Shown here piece after piece: positions 34,557 through 43,211 of a stretch of 64,000 nucleotides of DNA. The translations under genes were made by a program, and so were the position numbers. This stretch comes from an uncultured Atopobiaceae bacterium (GTDB lineage: Bacteria; Actinomycetota; Coriobacteriia; Coriobacteriales; Atopobiaceae): NCBI GenBank assembly GCA_947626465.1, contig CANQSI010000001.1, forward strand, positions 1-64,000, read 5' to 3'. Position 1 is the stretch's first letter. Every line of letters starts with the position of its first letter. The notes under the pieces are model-generated. The model was not told the origin of the DNA and searched no databases. It saw nothing but the letters and a program-made list of their open reading frames with translations.

Positions 34557-35201
34557 ATGGCGGAACGCTCGCAGGTGAAGGCCGAGCAGCTCAAGGAATT
34601 CATGGACGCACTCGCATCGAGCGAACCCACCCCGGGAGGCGGCGCATCATCGGCGGTCGCCGGGGCGCTTGGTTGCGCCCAGGCCCAGATGGTGGCCGCG
34701 ATCACCGCGAAAAATCCCCGCTACGAGGCAGTGCATGGGGAGATGCGCGAGCGGTGGGAGCACCTCGGGGGCCTGCGCGTGCGCTTCATGAACCTCGCGG
34801 AGGAAGACGCCCGGGGGTATGCCAACGTGGCACGCGCCCTCAAGATGCCGCGCGAAAGCGTGACCGAGAAGGCCGAGCGCTCGAAGATCCTCGCGGGCGC
34901 GCTCGAGGAGGCCTGCCGTGCCCCATTCGAGATGCTCGCATGCGCGGGAGAGGCGCTCGAGGATCTCGATTGGCTTTCCCGCGAGGGCAGCTCGCTCGCG
35001 AAAAGCGACATCATCTGCGCTGCGGCGCTCCTCGAAGCGGCCGCGAACGGTGCGAGCGCCACGGTGCTCGCAAACACCTCGTGGATGGCAGATACCGAGC
35101 TCGCTCGCCGCCTCGAGGCCCTCGAGGCACACCAGCGCGAGCTCGTGCGGCTCTACAGCGCGGAGATCGGCGCACGCGTGGAGAGGGAGCTTCTCTCGTG
35201 A
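34557..35201 (+). CDS. fchA: Cyclodeaminase/cyclohydrolase family protein (methenyl-THF cyclohydrolase FchA-like)
   Basis: A 214-aa all-helical protein of the FTCD C-terminal family, which includes formimino-THF cyclodeaminase and clostridial methenyl-THF cyclohydrolase FchA. The family start is clear: LKEFMDALASSEPTPGGGASSA (about 11-32), with the folate-binding SxxPxPGGGS/A loop. The middle FMNLAEEDARGY (about 77-88) and the C-terminal KSDIICAAALLEAAANGA are also typical. No histidine-degradation genes are nearby. The overlap with folD (GTGA), whose cyclohydrolase residues are missing, favours the cyclohydrolase role over the cyclodeaminase role. ATG 34557 follows aaggggc. Confidence 0.88.
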   Translation: MAERSQVKAEQLKEFMDALASSEPTPGGGASSAVAGALGCAQAQMVAAITAKNPRYEAVHGEMRERWEHLGGLRVRFMNLAEEDARGYANVARALKMPRESVTEKAERSKILAGALEEACRAPFEMLACAGEALEDLDWLSREGSSLAKSDIICAAALLEAAANGASATVLANTSWMADTELARRLEALEAHQRELVRLYSAEIGARVERELLS

Positions 35202-36067
35202 TCGCGCTCGAGGGCGCCCCGGTGGCACGCGCGCTGAACGATGCCTCGCGCGTGCGCCTTGCGCGGCTCGCGCTCGAGGGCATGCAGGCGAAGCTCTTCA
35301 TCGTGCGCGTAGGACACGACGATTCCGATACCGCCTACCTGCGGGGAATTTCCCGCGCCGCCGAAACGAGTGGCCTTTCCGTGGAACTCGCGGAGCTTGA
35401 GGCCTCCATTCCCCAGGCAGAGCTCGACTCGCTGCTCGGCGACCTCTCCGCGGATCCCGAAGTCTCGGGAATCCTCTTGCTTAGGCCCCTGCCAGAGGGC
35501 CTTTCGGAGCAGGGGGCGGCGCGGATGATCGCTCCCGAGAAGGACGTCGACGCCATGGGCGAGCGCGCGCTCGCCCAGCTCTTCTCCGGGCGCGACGATG
35601 GCTTCGCTCCGGCTACCGCGAAGGCCGTGCTCGAGCTCCTCGACTTCTACGGATACGACGTTGGCGGGCGCGTGGGATGCGTGCTCGGACGCTCGACGGT
35701 GGTGGGAAGGCCGCTCCAGGCGCTTCTCACCGCCCATGACGCCACCGTCACGCTCTGCCACTCGAAGACCCCCGCCACAGACGAGATCTGTCGCGCAAGC
35801 GAGTTCATCGTCTCCTGCGTTGGCGTGCCGGGTTTCGTGACGCCCGAGATGGTGGCCCCTGGCACCTGGGTGGTGGACGTGGGCATCAACGTCATGGAAG
35901 ATGGATCGCTCGTGGGCGATGTGGCGAAGGACGTGGTCGAGGTGGCCGAGGCGCTCACGCCCGTTCCGGGAGGCGTGGGCGCGGTGACGGCGGCGACGCT
36001 CGTCTCGCAGGTGGTGCACGCTGCCGAGCAGCAAGCACGCACGAGAAGGGGAGAGACCCATGGGTGA
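35198..36067 (+). CDS. folD: FolD-type methylene-THF dehydrogenase, cyclohydrolase residues missing
   Basis: A 289-aa FolD-fold protein, predicted to oxidise 5,10-methylene-THF to methenyl-THF with NAD(P). The Rossmann part is canonical: GCVLGRSTVVGRPL (about 162-175), CHSKTP and TPVPGGVGAVTAATL (about 262-276). The cyclohydrolase site is not. The catalytic Lys (Lys54 in E. coli, four residues after the conserved Tyr) is Ile51 in YLRGI, and Gln98 of the QLPLP motif is Leu95 in LLRPLP. The Asp of KDVD (Asp118) is kept, and the following Gly is Ala. It is therefore probably a dehydrogenase only, with the overlapping fchA product doing the hydrolysis. The GTG start overlaps the fchA stop by 4 nt. 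Confidence 0.9.
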   Translation: MIALEGAPVARALNDASRVRLARLALEGMQAKLFIVRVGHDDSDTAYLRGISRAAETSGLSVELAELEASIPQAELDSLLGDLSADPEVSGILLLRPLPEGLSEQGAARMIAPEKDVDAMGERALAQLFSGRDDGFAPATAKAVLELLDFYGYDVGGRVGCVLGRSTVVGRPLQALLTAHDATVTLCHSKTPATDEICRASEFIVSCVGVPGFVTPEMVAPGTWVVDVGINVMEDGSLVGDVAKDVVEVAEALTPVPGGVGAVTAATLVSQVVHAAEQQARTRRGETHG

Positions 36068-36818
36068 GGAACGCCAGAGCGTACATGCGATATTCGACGA
36101 GCTTGTCGCGCGCAAGAGCGTGCGTGCCTTCGAGGATCGAGAGATCCCAAAGGACGTGCGATCGAGGATCCTCGAAGCGGCCTTCCAAGCCCCCACAGCC
36201 GGAAACCAGCAGCTCTACAGCATCATCGATGTGCACGATCAGCAGGTGAGGGAGCGGCTCGCCGAGCTCTGCGACCACCAGCCCTTCATCGCGAAGGCGA
36301 AGATGGTGCTCGTGTTCGTGGCGGATTGCGAGAAGTGGCATGCGGCCTACGAGGAGGCGGGCATCGATGCGCGCCCCGCAGGCCCGGGGGACTTGCTCCT
36401 CTCCTTCGCCGATGCGGCGATCGCCGCGCAAAACGCGGTGGTGGCCGCCTGGGCGGAAGGCGTGGGCTCGTGCTACATAGGCGACGTGCTCGAGCGATAC
36501 GAGGCCATGCGCGAGCTCCTGAGGTTGCCTTGCCAGGCGATGCCCGCGGTGATGCTCGTCTTCGGCTATCCCACCGAGCAGCAAAAGCGCCGTCCCAAGC
36601 CGCTCCGCATGCCGTCGGATTGCGTCGTGATGCGTGATGCCTACCAGCCGCTTTCCGGCGAGAAGCTTCGCGAGATGCTCGCCTCGCGCCTCGGGACGAA
36701 GGGCTTTGAGGAATGGGTGCGCGCATTCCACGACCGCAAGTACGCCTCGGCCTTCGCCGCGGAGATGAATCGCTCAGCGGCTTGCTACCTCGAGGCGTTC
36801 GGGGAGCGCGAGGGATAG
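36060..36818 (+). CDS. Nitroreductase-family flavoprotein
   Basis: A 252-aa FMN-dependent oxidoreductase-like protein. The N-terminal RKSVRAFEDREIPKDV (about 18-33) is the family's phosphate/FMN-binding start, followed by AAFQAPTAGNQQ (about 40-51). The centre has ADAAIAAQNAVVAAWAEGVGSCYIGDV (about 117-143), and MLVFGYP (about 163-169) follows. The C-terminus is longer than in NfsA-type enzymes. The substrate is unknown. ATG 36060 lies inside the last codons of folD (8-nt overlap) with gaagggg upstream, so it is translated with fchA-folD. A link to folate or one-carbon metabolism is only suggested by this overlap. Confidence 0.87.
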   Translation: MGEERQSVHAIFDELVARKSVRAFEDREIPKDVRSRILEAAFQAPTAGNQQLYSIIDVHDQQVRERLAELCDHQPFIAKAKMVLVFVADCEKWHAAYEEAGIDARPAGPGDLLLSFADAAIAAQNAVVAAWAEGVGSCYIGDVLERYEAMRELLRLPCQAMPAVMLVFGYPTEQQKRRPKPLRMPSDCVVMRDAYQPLSGEKLREMLASRLGTKGFEEWVRAFHDRKYASAFAAEMNRSAACYLEAFGEREG

Positions 36819-36869
36819 GCGCGCCTTTCGGGCAAGAGTGGCGCCCCAAAGCGCTAGGCTTTTGGCCCC

Positions 36870-37724
36870 ATGAGCTCAATTTCTTCGCACATACGTCGCG
36901 CGCTTCCCTACGCGGCGCCCATCATGGCCGGCTACGTGGCCATTGGCATCCCCTGCGGTATCCTCGAAGCCGAGGTGGGTATCGCGCCGTGGATGGCGTT
37001 CGTGTTCTCCGCCACCTTCTACTCGGGCGCGGGGCAGTTCATGCTCTCCAACCTCTGGCTTGCCGGGCAGCCCCTCCTCGCCATCGCCGCGTCGATCTCC
37101 TTCGTGAACTTGCGCCAACTCCTCTATTCGGCGGCCTTCGCCCCGAGGTTCCAGAAGGTGAAGCGCTGGCTTGCGGCGCTCTTCGCCCTCACCGTGACCG
37201 ACGAATCGTTCGGGGTGAACCTCGATCGCTTCGCCCAAAGCGAGGAGAGGGCGGTTTGCCCTGGCGATCCTGAAGCACGTCCGTGGGACGCCGCGGATGC
37301 CACCTGCGTGAACCTGCTTTCCATGAGCGCGTGGGCCACGGCGAACTTCGTAGGAGGGCTCGTCGGGAGCGCGCTTGCCATCCCCACCGCGGTGGCCTCC
37401 TTCGCCATGACGGCGATCTTCATCTGCCTCCTCTTCGGACGTTCCTTCACCTCGACCACCATCGTGGTGGGCGTGGTGTCGGCGGCGATGGTGGTGCTCA
37501 TGAAGGCGGTGGGGCTCGAGCAGCCGGCGATCATCGTGGGCGCGGTGTGCGGGGTGGCAGCGGGATGCGCCTTTGCCGCCCTCACCCATGACCAGCCAAT
37601 CGTTCCCGAGACGCCGGGCGAGGCCGTGGCCGACGATGCGGCCTATGCAGCGCATCTGATGGATGCCGAGCGCCTCGAGGCGGCAGAGGATGCCATGGGG
37701 GAGGTGGATGATGAGCTTCGCTGA
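36870..37724 (+). CDS. azlC: AzlC-family branched-chain amino acid exporter, large subunit
   Basis: A 284-aa membrane protein with about 7-8 helices. The N-terminal ALPYAAPIMAGYVAIGIPCGIL (about 11-32) and FSATFYSGAGQFM (about 46-58) are AzlC signatures, as is SFVNLRQLLYSAAFAP (about 76-91). AzlC works with the small subunit AzlD in export of leucine-type amino acids. The central loop (about 125-150) is longer than usual, and the last 40 residues are charged and cytosolic. The stop overlaps the start of azlD by 14 nt, confirming the pair. Confidence 0.93.
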   Translation: MSSISSHIRRALPYAAPIMAGYVAIGIPCGILEAEVGIAPWMAFVFSATFYSGAGQFMLSNLWLAGQPLLAIAASISFVNLRQLLYSAAFAPRFQKVKRWLAALFALTVTDESFGVNLDRFAQSEERAVCPGDPEARPWDAADATCVNLLSMSAWATANFVGGLVGSALAIPTAVASFAMTAIFICLLFGRSFTSTTIVVGVVSAAMVVLMKAVGLEQPAIIVGAVCGVAAGCAFAALTHDQPIVPETPGEAVADDAAYAAHLMDAERLEAAEDAMGEVDDELR

Positions 37725-38043
37725 ATTCGGAATCCTCTACGCCATCCTCATGGCCACCATGGCGCTCTCGAGGTGCGTTCCGCTCTTCGCTTTAAGGGGG
37801 CGCGAGCTTTCGGCACGCGTGGTTGCGGTCCTCGACCTCATTCCCGTGGCGGCGTTCTCCGCGCTTGTGGCGAACGATCTCTTCCAGCCCGCCACGTGGA
37901 CATCGGGAAGCGTCTGGCAGGCGCTCGTGCCGCTCATCGCCGCGGGAGGCGTGGTGGCTATCGCCAGGCGCACGGGCTCCCTCATCATGTGCGCCGTCGC
38001 CGGGCTCGTCTTCTACCTCGTACTGGGGGCCATTGCGCTCTGA
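37711..38043 (+). CDS. azlD: AzlD-family branched-chain amino acid exporter, small subunit
   Basis: A 110-aa protein with about four membrane helices, starting MSFAEFGILYAILMATMALSR and ending CAVAGLVFYLVLGAIAL. TMALSRCVPLFAL near the start is the typical AzlD motif (T-x-x-x-R-x-x-P). Two adjacent ATGs are possible (37708 and 37711); the second has the better distance from gggggagg (37696-37703). It overlaps azlC and forms the export complex with it. Confidence 0.92.
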   Translation: MSFAEFGILYAILMATMALSRCVPLFALRGRELSARVVAVLDLIPVAAFSALVANDLFQPATWTSGSVWQALVPLIAAGGVVAIARRTGSLIMCAVAGLVFYLVLGAIAL

Positions 38044-38154
38044 GGGCCACGCGCATTCGATCAACGCGATTGAGCAGGCGCGGGAAGTCCTCTCTGCCGT
38101 AGGATTGCCTTGTCCGCATGTGCCCTTAGGGCCTTATGAGAGAGGCAGGCTTCC

Positions 38155-39318
38155 ATGGCCAATCGCATCGTCCTCAACACCATCTCCTACCACGGCGAAG
38201 GCGCCCTGAACGAGCTCGTGGGCGAGCTTGATCGCAATGGCAAGAAGAAGGTCTTCGTGTGCACCGACCCCGACCTCGTGAAGTTCGGCGTCGCCAAGAA
38301 GGTCACCGACATCCTCGACGACGCAGCGGTGGACTACGAGGTCTTCCAGGACGTGAAGCCGAACCCCACGATCGAGAACGTGCAGGCGGGCGTGGCGGCC
38401 TTCGAGGACTCCGGCGCCGACTGCATCATCGCGCTCGGCGGCGGGAGTGCCATGGACACCGCGAAGGCCATCGGCATCATCGTGACGAACCCCGAGTTCG
38501 CCGACGTGCGCTCGCTCGAGGGCGTCGCGCCGACGCAGCACCACGCGGTCTTCACCATCGCCATCCCCACCACCTCCGGCACCGCCGCCGAGGTGACGAT
38601 CAACTACGTGATCACCGACGTCCAGAAGAAGCGCAAGTTCGTGTGCGTGGACACCAATGACATCCCCGAGGTGGCCATCGTCGATCCCGCGATGATGGCC
38701 TCCATGCCCGTGGGCCTCACCGCGGCGACCGGCATGGACGCGCTCACGCACGCCATCGAGGGCTACACCACGAAGGCCGCGTGGGAGATCCCCGATATGT
38801 TCCACCTCGAGGCCATCCGCCTCATCTCCGAGCACCTCCGCGATGCGGTGGCCGAGGCCAAGAGCGGAGTCCCGGGCTCCGGGCGTGCGGGCATGGCGCT
38901 CGCCCAGTACATCGCGGGCATGGGCTTCTCGAACGTGGGCCTCGGCATCGCGCACTCCATGGCACACACCCTCGGTGCGAACTACGACACGCCGCACGGC
39001 GTGGCCTGCGCGATCATGCTTCCCCACGTGATGGCCTACAACGCCGACTCCACGGGCGAGCGCCTGCGCGAGGTCGCGCGTGCGATGGGCGTGTCGGGCG
39101 TCGACGAGATGTCCATCGAGGACGCCCGCGAGGCTGCCGTGGACGCCGTCCGCCAGCTCGGCGAGGACGTGGGCATCCCCACGGTCGTGGACGGGCTCGT
39201 GGAAGACGACCTCGATCGCCTCGTGGCCGACACGCTCGCCGACGCGTGCGCGCCCGGAAACCCGCGCGAGCCTACGGCCGAGGACGTGGAGATCCTCTTC
39301 CGCAAGGTCATGCCCTAA
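38155..39318 (+). CDS. Iron-containing alcohol dehydrogenase (FucO-like)
   Basis: A 387-aa type III (Fe-dependent) NAD(P)-linked dehydrogenase, closest in pattern to lactaldehyde/1,2-propanediol oxidoreductase. Nucleotide loop ALGGGSAMDTAKAIG (about 93-107); TIAIPTTSGTAAEV (about 136-149); and the metal ligands Asp and His in ATGMDALTHAIEGY (about 190-203), then GLGIAHSMAHTLGANYDTPHG (in segments, about 260-282) with two further His. The Shine-Dalgarno gagagagg precedes ATG. The upstream 111 bp contains GCCCTTAGGGC (38122-38132), a possible operator. It is a single gene ending on a strong terminator. The substrate cannot be fixed from sequence. Confidence 0.92.
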   Translation: MANRIVLNTISYHGEGALNELVGELDRNGKKKVFVCTDPDLVKFGVAKKVTDILDDAAVDYEVFQDVKPNPTIENVQAGVAAFEDSGADCIIALGGGSAMDTAKAIGIIVTNPEFADVRSLEGVAPTQHHAVFTIAIPTTSGTAAEVTINYVITDVQKKRKFVCVDTNDIPEVAIVDPAMMASMPVGLTAATGMDALTHAIEGYTTKAAWEIPDMFHLEAIRLISEHLRDAVAEAKSGVPGSGRAGMALAQYIAGMGFSNVGLGIAHSMAHTLGANYDTPHGVACAIMLPHVMAYNADSTGERLREVARAMGVSGVDEMSIEDAREAAVDAVRQLGEDVGIPTVVDGLVEDDLDRLVADTLADACAPGNPREPTAEDVEILFRKVMP

Positions 39319-39345
39319 GGCATCGCGCCCCTACGACGCACAAGG

Positions 39346-39382
39346 AAGGACCGCACCCCGATCTCGGGATGCGGTCCTTTTC
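39346..39382. terminator. Intrinsic terminator between the alcohol dehydrogenase and permease genes
   Basis: AAGGACCGCA (39346-39355) pairs with TGCGGTCCTT (39370-39379), with an inner CCCG/CGGG stem, and TTTT follows on the plus strand. On the minus strand the stem is followed by TTCCTTG, so it probably serves both convergent genes. Confidence 0.85.
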
Positions 39383-39402
39383 ATGGGCGCTCGCGGAGGG
39401 GG

Positions 39403-41637
39403 TTACGAGGCGCTTGGAGCGGGCGGGTCAGCGGGCTTGTCCGGACTTGGCGTCGCGTTCTTGGAAGCCTCAGGCGCGGACGGCTTGGGTGCGGGTGCCT
39501 CGGGTGCGGAGGAGGCGCTTCCATCCAAGCCTGCGGCCCTTCTGGCGTCCTCGGCCGCGGCCTTCGCGGCCTTGGCGGCGTCGCGCGCTTTGGCGAGCGC
39601 CTCGTCGGCCTTGGCCTCCTGTTTGAGCGCGGCGGAGGCGACGGCGAGTTCCTCGGCCTTGGCCTCGGCGTCCTTTGCCGCTTGGAGGGCGTCCTCGGGA
39701 AGCGTCGCGGCGGCCACCTCTTCCGCGGTTGCGGCGGGTACGTGCCTTCGCGGTATGGCCACCGCGGGTTGCGTGTCCTTTCCCTTCGGCTTCGCCACTG
39801 CGTCGACGGTTTCCTGGAGCGGCTCGGGGACGGGCGTGGCGGTGACGGCGGTGCCGGCTTCCACTTTTTGCGCGGCCGTGGCGATGACGGCTTCCTTGCT
39901 CGCCTCGTGCGAGACGACGGGCTCGGGAGCGGGTGCTTCGTCGCCTTTGCCCTTTCCGAAGCGCTTTCCGCCCTTGTTGGAGCTATAGCCGGCGTACTGG
40001 GAGAGGTCGACGTGCGCGTCAGGCGACCACGGGTGCTTGATGGGAAGGCCCATCGGGTCCTGGCCCTGCGCAAGGACGTCGGCGGGGACGTTCGAGGTCA
40101 CGCGACCCGGCTTCTTCAGGCCTTCGATCTCCCAAGTGAAGGGGGACATCTCGTTCTTGGGGTCGACCCAGTTCTTCTTGCGGCTGATCGCGTAGATGCC
40201 GAAGGAGACGAGAAGGACGATCGCGGTGAGGGCGCAGACGATGATCACGTAGGTGGTGCCGGAGCCGATCTCGGCCTTGATCTGCGCGGGCGGGATGATC
40301 GAGAGGACGATGCCGAAGATCGAGGCAGCCGTGCCGACGCCGGCGACGATCCAGGCGCCCACCTTGCCACCGGGCACCACGAAGGAGCGCGGACGGTTCG
40401 GCTGCGTGTACTTCAGGCGGATGAATGCGATGAACATCAGCACGTAGTAGAGCATGTAGAGGATCGTGATGGCCTGCGTGATGAGGACGACGAAGCCCTC
40501 GATGTTGGGGAGCAAGAAGACGATGAAGGCGACGAGCGTCATGCCGCCGAGCTGCACGTACATGAGGCGGGACGGCATCCCGTTCTTGTTGGAGTTCTGC
40601 AGGAACTTCGGCAGGAAGCCCGAGCGTCCCGCGTTGCCGAGCATCACCGAGGGGCCGGCGAGGTTCGTCACGAGGTTCGCGATCGTGGCGCCGAGGCCCA
40701 TGTAGACGAAGACCATGTAGAGCCATGGGATGCCTATGGTGGAGCCGAGGGTCTTGTACGTCGCGTAGAGCGTGTAGAGCACGTTGATCTGGTCGTTCGG
40801 GATGACGGCCGCGATGATGAGCGTGCCGACCATGAAGATGATGAGCGCGAGGACCATCGAGATGACGATGGAGAGCGGGTAGGTCTTGCGCGGGTCCTTG
40901 ATCTCCTTGATGTGGGCGGCGTTCATGTCGATGCCCGCGAAGGAGAAGAACACGCCGGCCGCGAGCGCGAGGGTGTTCATGCCCTCCCACTTCGGGATGA
41001 GGGAGTTCGTGTTGGGATCCTGCATGAACTCGATGGGGTGGCCCTGGCCGACGTAGACGAAGAACAGGATGATGATCACGGCGAGCGGGATGAAGGTGCC
41101 CACGAGCACGCCGTACTTGGTGAGCGGCGCAAAGGTCTTCACGCCCTTGGTGGCGAGCCAGCAGAGGAACCAATAGAACCCAAGCCAGCAGCACATGATC
41201 AAGAGCTCGTTCGAGGGGTGCTGGGCGAAGTTGACCGCCCAATCGAAGTCTGGCGTGAAGAACCCGATCGTGGCCGAGAAGCTCGCGACGCCGACGCCGA
41301 AGTTGAACGTCGTCTGGAACCAGAGCAGGAAGATGCAGACGAACGCCCACGCGGGGCCGATGCCTTCGCCGACCCACCTGAAGATGCCGCCGCGCTCGCT
41401 CCAGCCGCCTGCGAGTTCCGCCGCCACCAAGCCGGTGGGCAGGAAGAACACGAGGGCGCCGATGATGAAGTACGTCACCGAGGACAGGCCGTAGAACGAC
41501 TGCTGCACGTCGTTCGCGAGGCCTGCGACCACGGTGACGTTCATCATCGTGAGTGCCGCGAGGGATATGTAATTCGTGCTTCTTGCGGTCGCTTGCTTCG
41601 CGACCGTACTGTCCGTGCCATGTTTCCTCAAGCTCAT
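39403..41637 (-). CDS. APC-superfamily amino acid permease/antiporter with long cytosolic tail
   Basis: A 744-aa protein. Residues about 25-480 form a 12-helix APC transporter starting with ISLAALTMMNVTVVAGLAND, with EL-GG-SERGGIFRWV near helix 3, similar to the glutamate/GABA antiporter (GadC-type) group. A PHS-free, polar region (about 480-555) then leads into a tail of about 190 aa (about 555-744) rich in Ala, Pro, Glu and Lys. The tail includes a predicted coiled coil (AAKDAEAKAEELA, AKARDAAKAAKAAAEDA) and ends in Pro-rich sequence. Such a tail is not part of the APC family. ATG 41637 is set by AAGGAG on the minus strand. The substrate is unassigned. Confidence 0.87.
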   Translation of the reverse strand: MSLRKHGTDSTVAKQATARSTNYISLAALTMMNVTVVAGLANDVQQSFYGLSSVTYFIIGALVFFLPTGLVAAELAGGWSERGGIFRWVGEGIGPAWAFVCIFLLWFQTTFNFGVGVASFSATIGFFTPDFDWAVNFAQHPSNELLIMCCWLGFYWFLCWLATKGVKTFAPLTKYGVLVGTFIPLAVIIILFFVYVGQGHPIEFMQDPNTNSLIPKWEGMNTLALAAGVFFSFAGIDMNAAHIKEIKDPRKTYPLSIVISMVLALIIFMVGTLIIAAVIPNDQINVLYTLYATYKTLGSTIGIPWLYMVFVYMGLGATIANLVTNLAGPSVMLGNAGRSGFLPKFLQNSNKNGMPSRLMYVQLGGMTLVAFIVFLLPNIEGFVVLITQAITILYMLYYVLMFIAFIRLKYTQPNRPRSFVVPGGKVGAWIVAGVGTAASIFGIVLSIIPPAQIKAEIGSGTTYVIIVCALTAIVLLVSFGIYAISRKKNWVDPKNEMSPFTWEIEGLKKPGRVTSNVPADVLAQGQDPMGLPIKHPWSPDAHVDLSQYAGYSSNKGGKRFGKGKGDEAPAPEPVVSHEASKEAVIATAAQKVEAGTAVTATPVPEPLQETVDAVAKPKGKDTQPAVAIPRRHVPAATAEEVAAATLPEDALQAAKDAEAKAEELAVASAALKQEAKADEALAKARDAAKAAKAAAEDARRAAGLDGSASSAPEAPAPKPSAPEASKNATPSPDKPADPPAPSAS

Positions 41638-41780
41638 GGCTCGCTCCTTCAAACCGCGCCTTTCAGGCGCCCCTCCGAATGGGTAGTGCAATCTCTGAGA
41701 GGGTGCATACCCCCCATGTGGGGCGCGTATATCGTGGAAGCCGTGAACGGTTCGTTACCAAAACCCCAGCTCAGTAGATG

Positions 41781-41821
41781 AAAAGGGCAAGGCCCAAACC
41801 CACGTGCGCAGGGTTTGGGCC
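41781..41821 (-). terminator. Intrinsic terminator of pepC
   Basis: A perfect 11-bp stem, GGCCCAAACCC (41791-41801) with GGGTTTGGGCC (41811-41821). Read on the minus strand it is followed by TTGCCCTTTT (41790-41781). It lies 46 bp past the pepC stop. Confidence 0.8.
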
Positions 41822-41867
41822 AAGCGATGCGCTCAAGGAGCGAGCGCGGGAGGTGCGTTTAGGTGCG

Positions 41868-43211
41868 TTATGGCACGGGGTTGAACGTGCTCCAGTAGGG
41901 AAGCACGACCGGCTCGGTGTCGAGGACGGCCAAGAGATCGTCGGGGAGGAGGTCCTTGCGGATGACGACCTCGTAGGTGTACTCGTCCATCCACTCGTCG
42001 TTCATGATGAAGTAGCCGTTGAAGCCCACCTTCTGGCCGTGGGCCTCGGCGCCCCAGGAGTTCTCGACCTTCCACTTCGTGGGCTTGCCGTCGACGATGT
42101 CGACGCCGCCGAGCATCATGGCGTGGGTGGGCAGGCTCTCGCGCGCGAGGTAGCGCTCGGTCTTGTCCATCGTGTCCTTGATGCCGAAGAGGGTCTCGAG
42201 GTCGTAGAGGCCGATGGCCATGATGCCCTTGTAGCGGTCGGAGCTCTGCAGCACGTCGCAGCCGAACCACACCGGCTCGCCGTCCTCGAGCTGCTTGATT
42301 GCGAGGTCCTTCAAGACGTCCATCTCCACGTTCAGGTAGCGCACGGGCTCGGCGCCGGCGACCTCGTTTGCCATCTCGATCGTGAACATGCGGTTGTACG
42401 GGGTGGCATCGGTGGGGACGTTGGTCACGGCCACATACTCGCTCACGTCGTTGCAGTACTTCTTGTAGAACTCCTTGGCGGTGAGGCCGTAGTCGCCGTG
42501 GAAGTTGCCATCGGTGTCGCGATACTCGAAGTCGAACTTCTCAGGCGGCACGCCAAGGCACACGGCGCAGATCTTGTAGATGTCGCCGAGCATGGATTCC
42601 TTGGCCTGGGCGATCTCGTCTGCGCCCTTGCCATCGCGCACGAGCTTGCGAAGCTCGAGGGCGTCCTGGCGCATCTTACGGTTGAGGACCGTGTCCATCT
42701 CAGCGGAATCCATGGAGCAGGAGGTGTCGCCCATGGCGGTGAGCGGCATGACGCCGTACTTCTCGATCAGCGGGGCGATGATCGGCCAGTCGCCGCCGTC
42801 TTGCTGCGGGGTGGAGAGGAGGAAGGTCACGCGGCGGTCGTCGAGGGAGCTGTCGGCGCTCGCGATGATCTGGTCGTAGAAGAAGTTGGCCTTCTCGAGC
42901 TTGTCGAAGAAGAAGTTGTAGTTCTGGGAGAGCTGGAAGCTGCCCTTCTTGAGCTTGAGCTTCTTCTCGATGTCGATGCGCAGGGTGTTCAAGGCGGCGA
43001 ACATCCAGCAGCGGCCGGACTGCTTTTGGTTCGCGACGGCCTCTTGGTCGACGTCGACGGAGAAGACGAAGCTCATCTCGTCGACGACGTTGTCATTTTG
43101 CGCGGAAGCCAAGATCCCGTTCCTGAAGACGGCGCGCTCAGTGGCCTGGCGCGTTTCGTCCTGCATAAACGAGTCCTTGAACTTCGCAAGCGTTTCCATA
43201 TCGAGTGCCAT
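41868..43211 (-). CDS. pepC: Aminopeptidase C (bleomycin hydrolase family, C1B)
   Basis: A 447-aa cytosolic papain-fold cysteine aminopeptidase, normally a hexamer, releasing N-terminal residues from peptides. Catalytic residues are visible: NQKQSGRCWMFAALN (about 60-74) with oxyanion Gln and nucleophile Cys; LPTHAMMLGGVDI (about 367-379) with His; and WKVENSWGAEAHG (about 387-399) with Asn. Family length (about 440-450 aa) is met. ATG 43211 follows aaagga on the minus strand. The leader contains an 8-bp GC-rich inverted repeat at 43232-43252. There is no signal peptide. Confidence 0.95.
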   Translation of the reverse strand: MALDMETLAKFKDSFMQDETRQATERAVFRNGILASAQNDNVVDEMSFVFSVDVDQEAVANQKQSGRCWMFAALNTLRIDIEKKLKLKKGSFQLSQNYNFFFDKLEKANFFYDQIIASADSSLDDRRVTFLLSTPQQDGGDWPIIAPLIEKYGVMPLTAMGDTSCSMDSAEMDTVLNRKMRQDALELRKLVRDGKGADEIAQAKESMLGDIYKICAVCLGVPPEKFDFEYRDTDGNFHGDYGLTAKEFYKKYCNDVSEYVAVTNVPTDATPYNRMFTIEMANEVAGAEPVRYLNVEMDVLKDLAIKQLEDGEPVWFGCDVLQSSDRYKGIMAIGLYDLETLFGIKDTMDKTERYLARESLPTHAMMLGGVDIVDGKPTKWKVENSWGAEAHGQKVGFNGYFIMNDEWMDEYTYEVVIRKDLLPDDLLAVLDTEPVVLPYWSTFNPVP

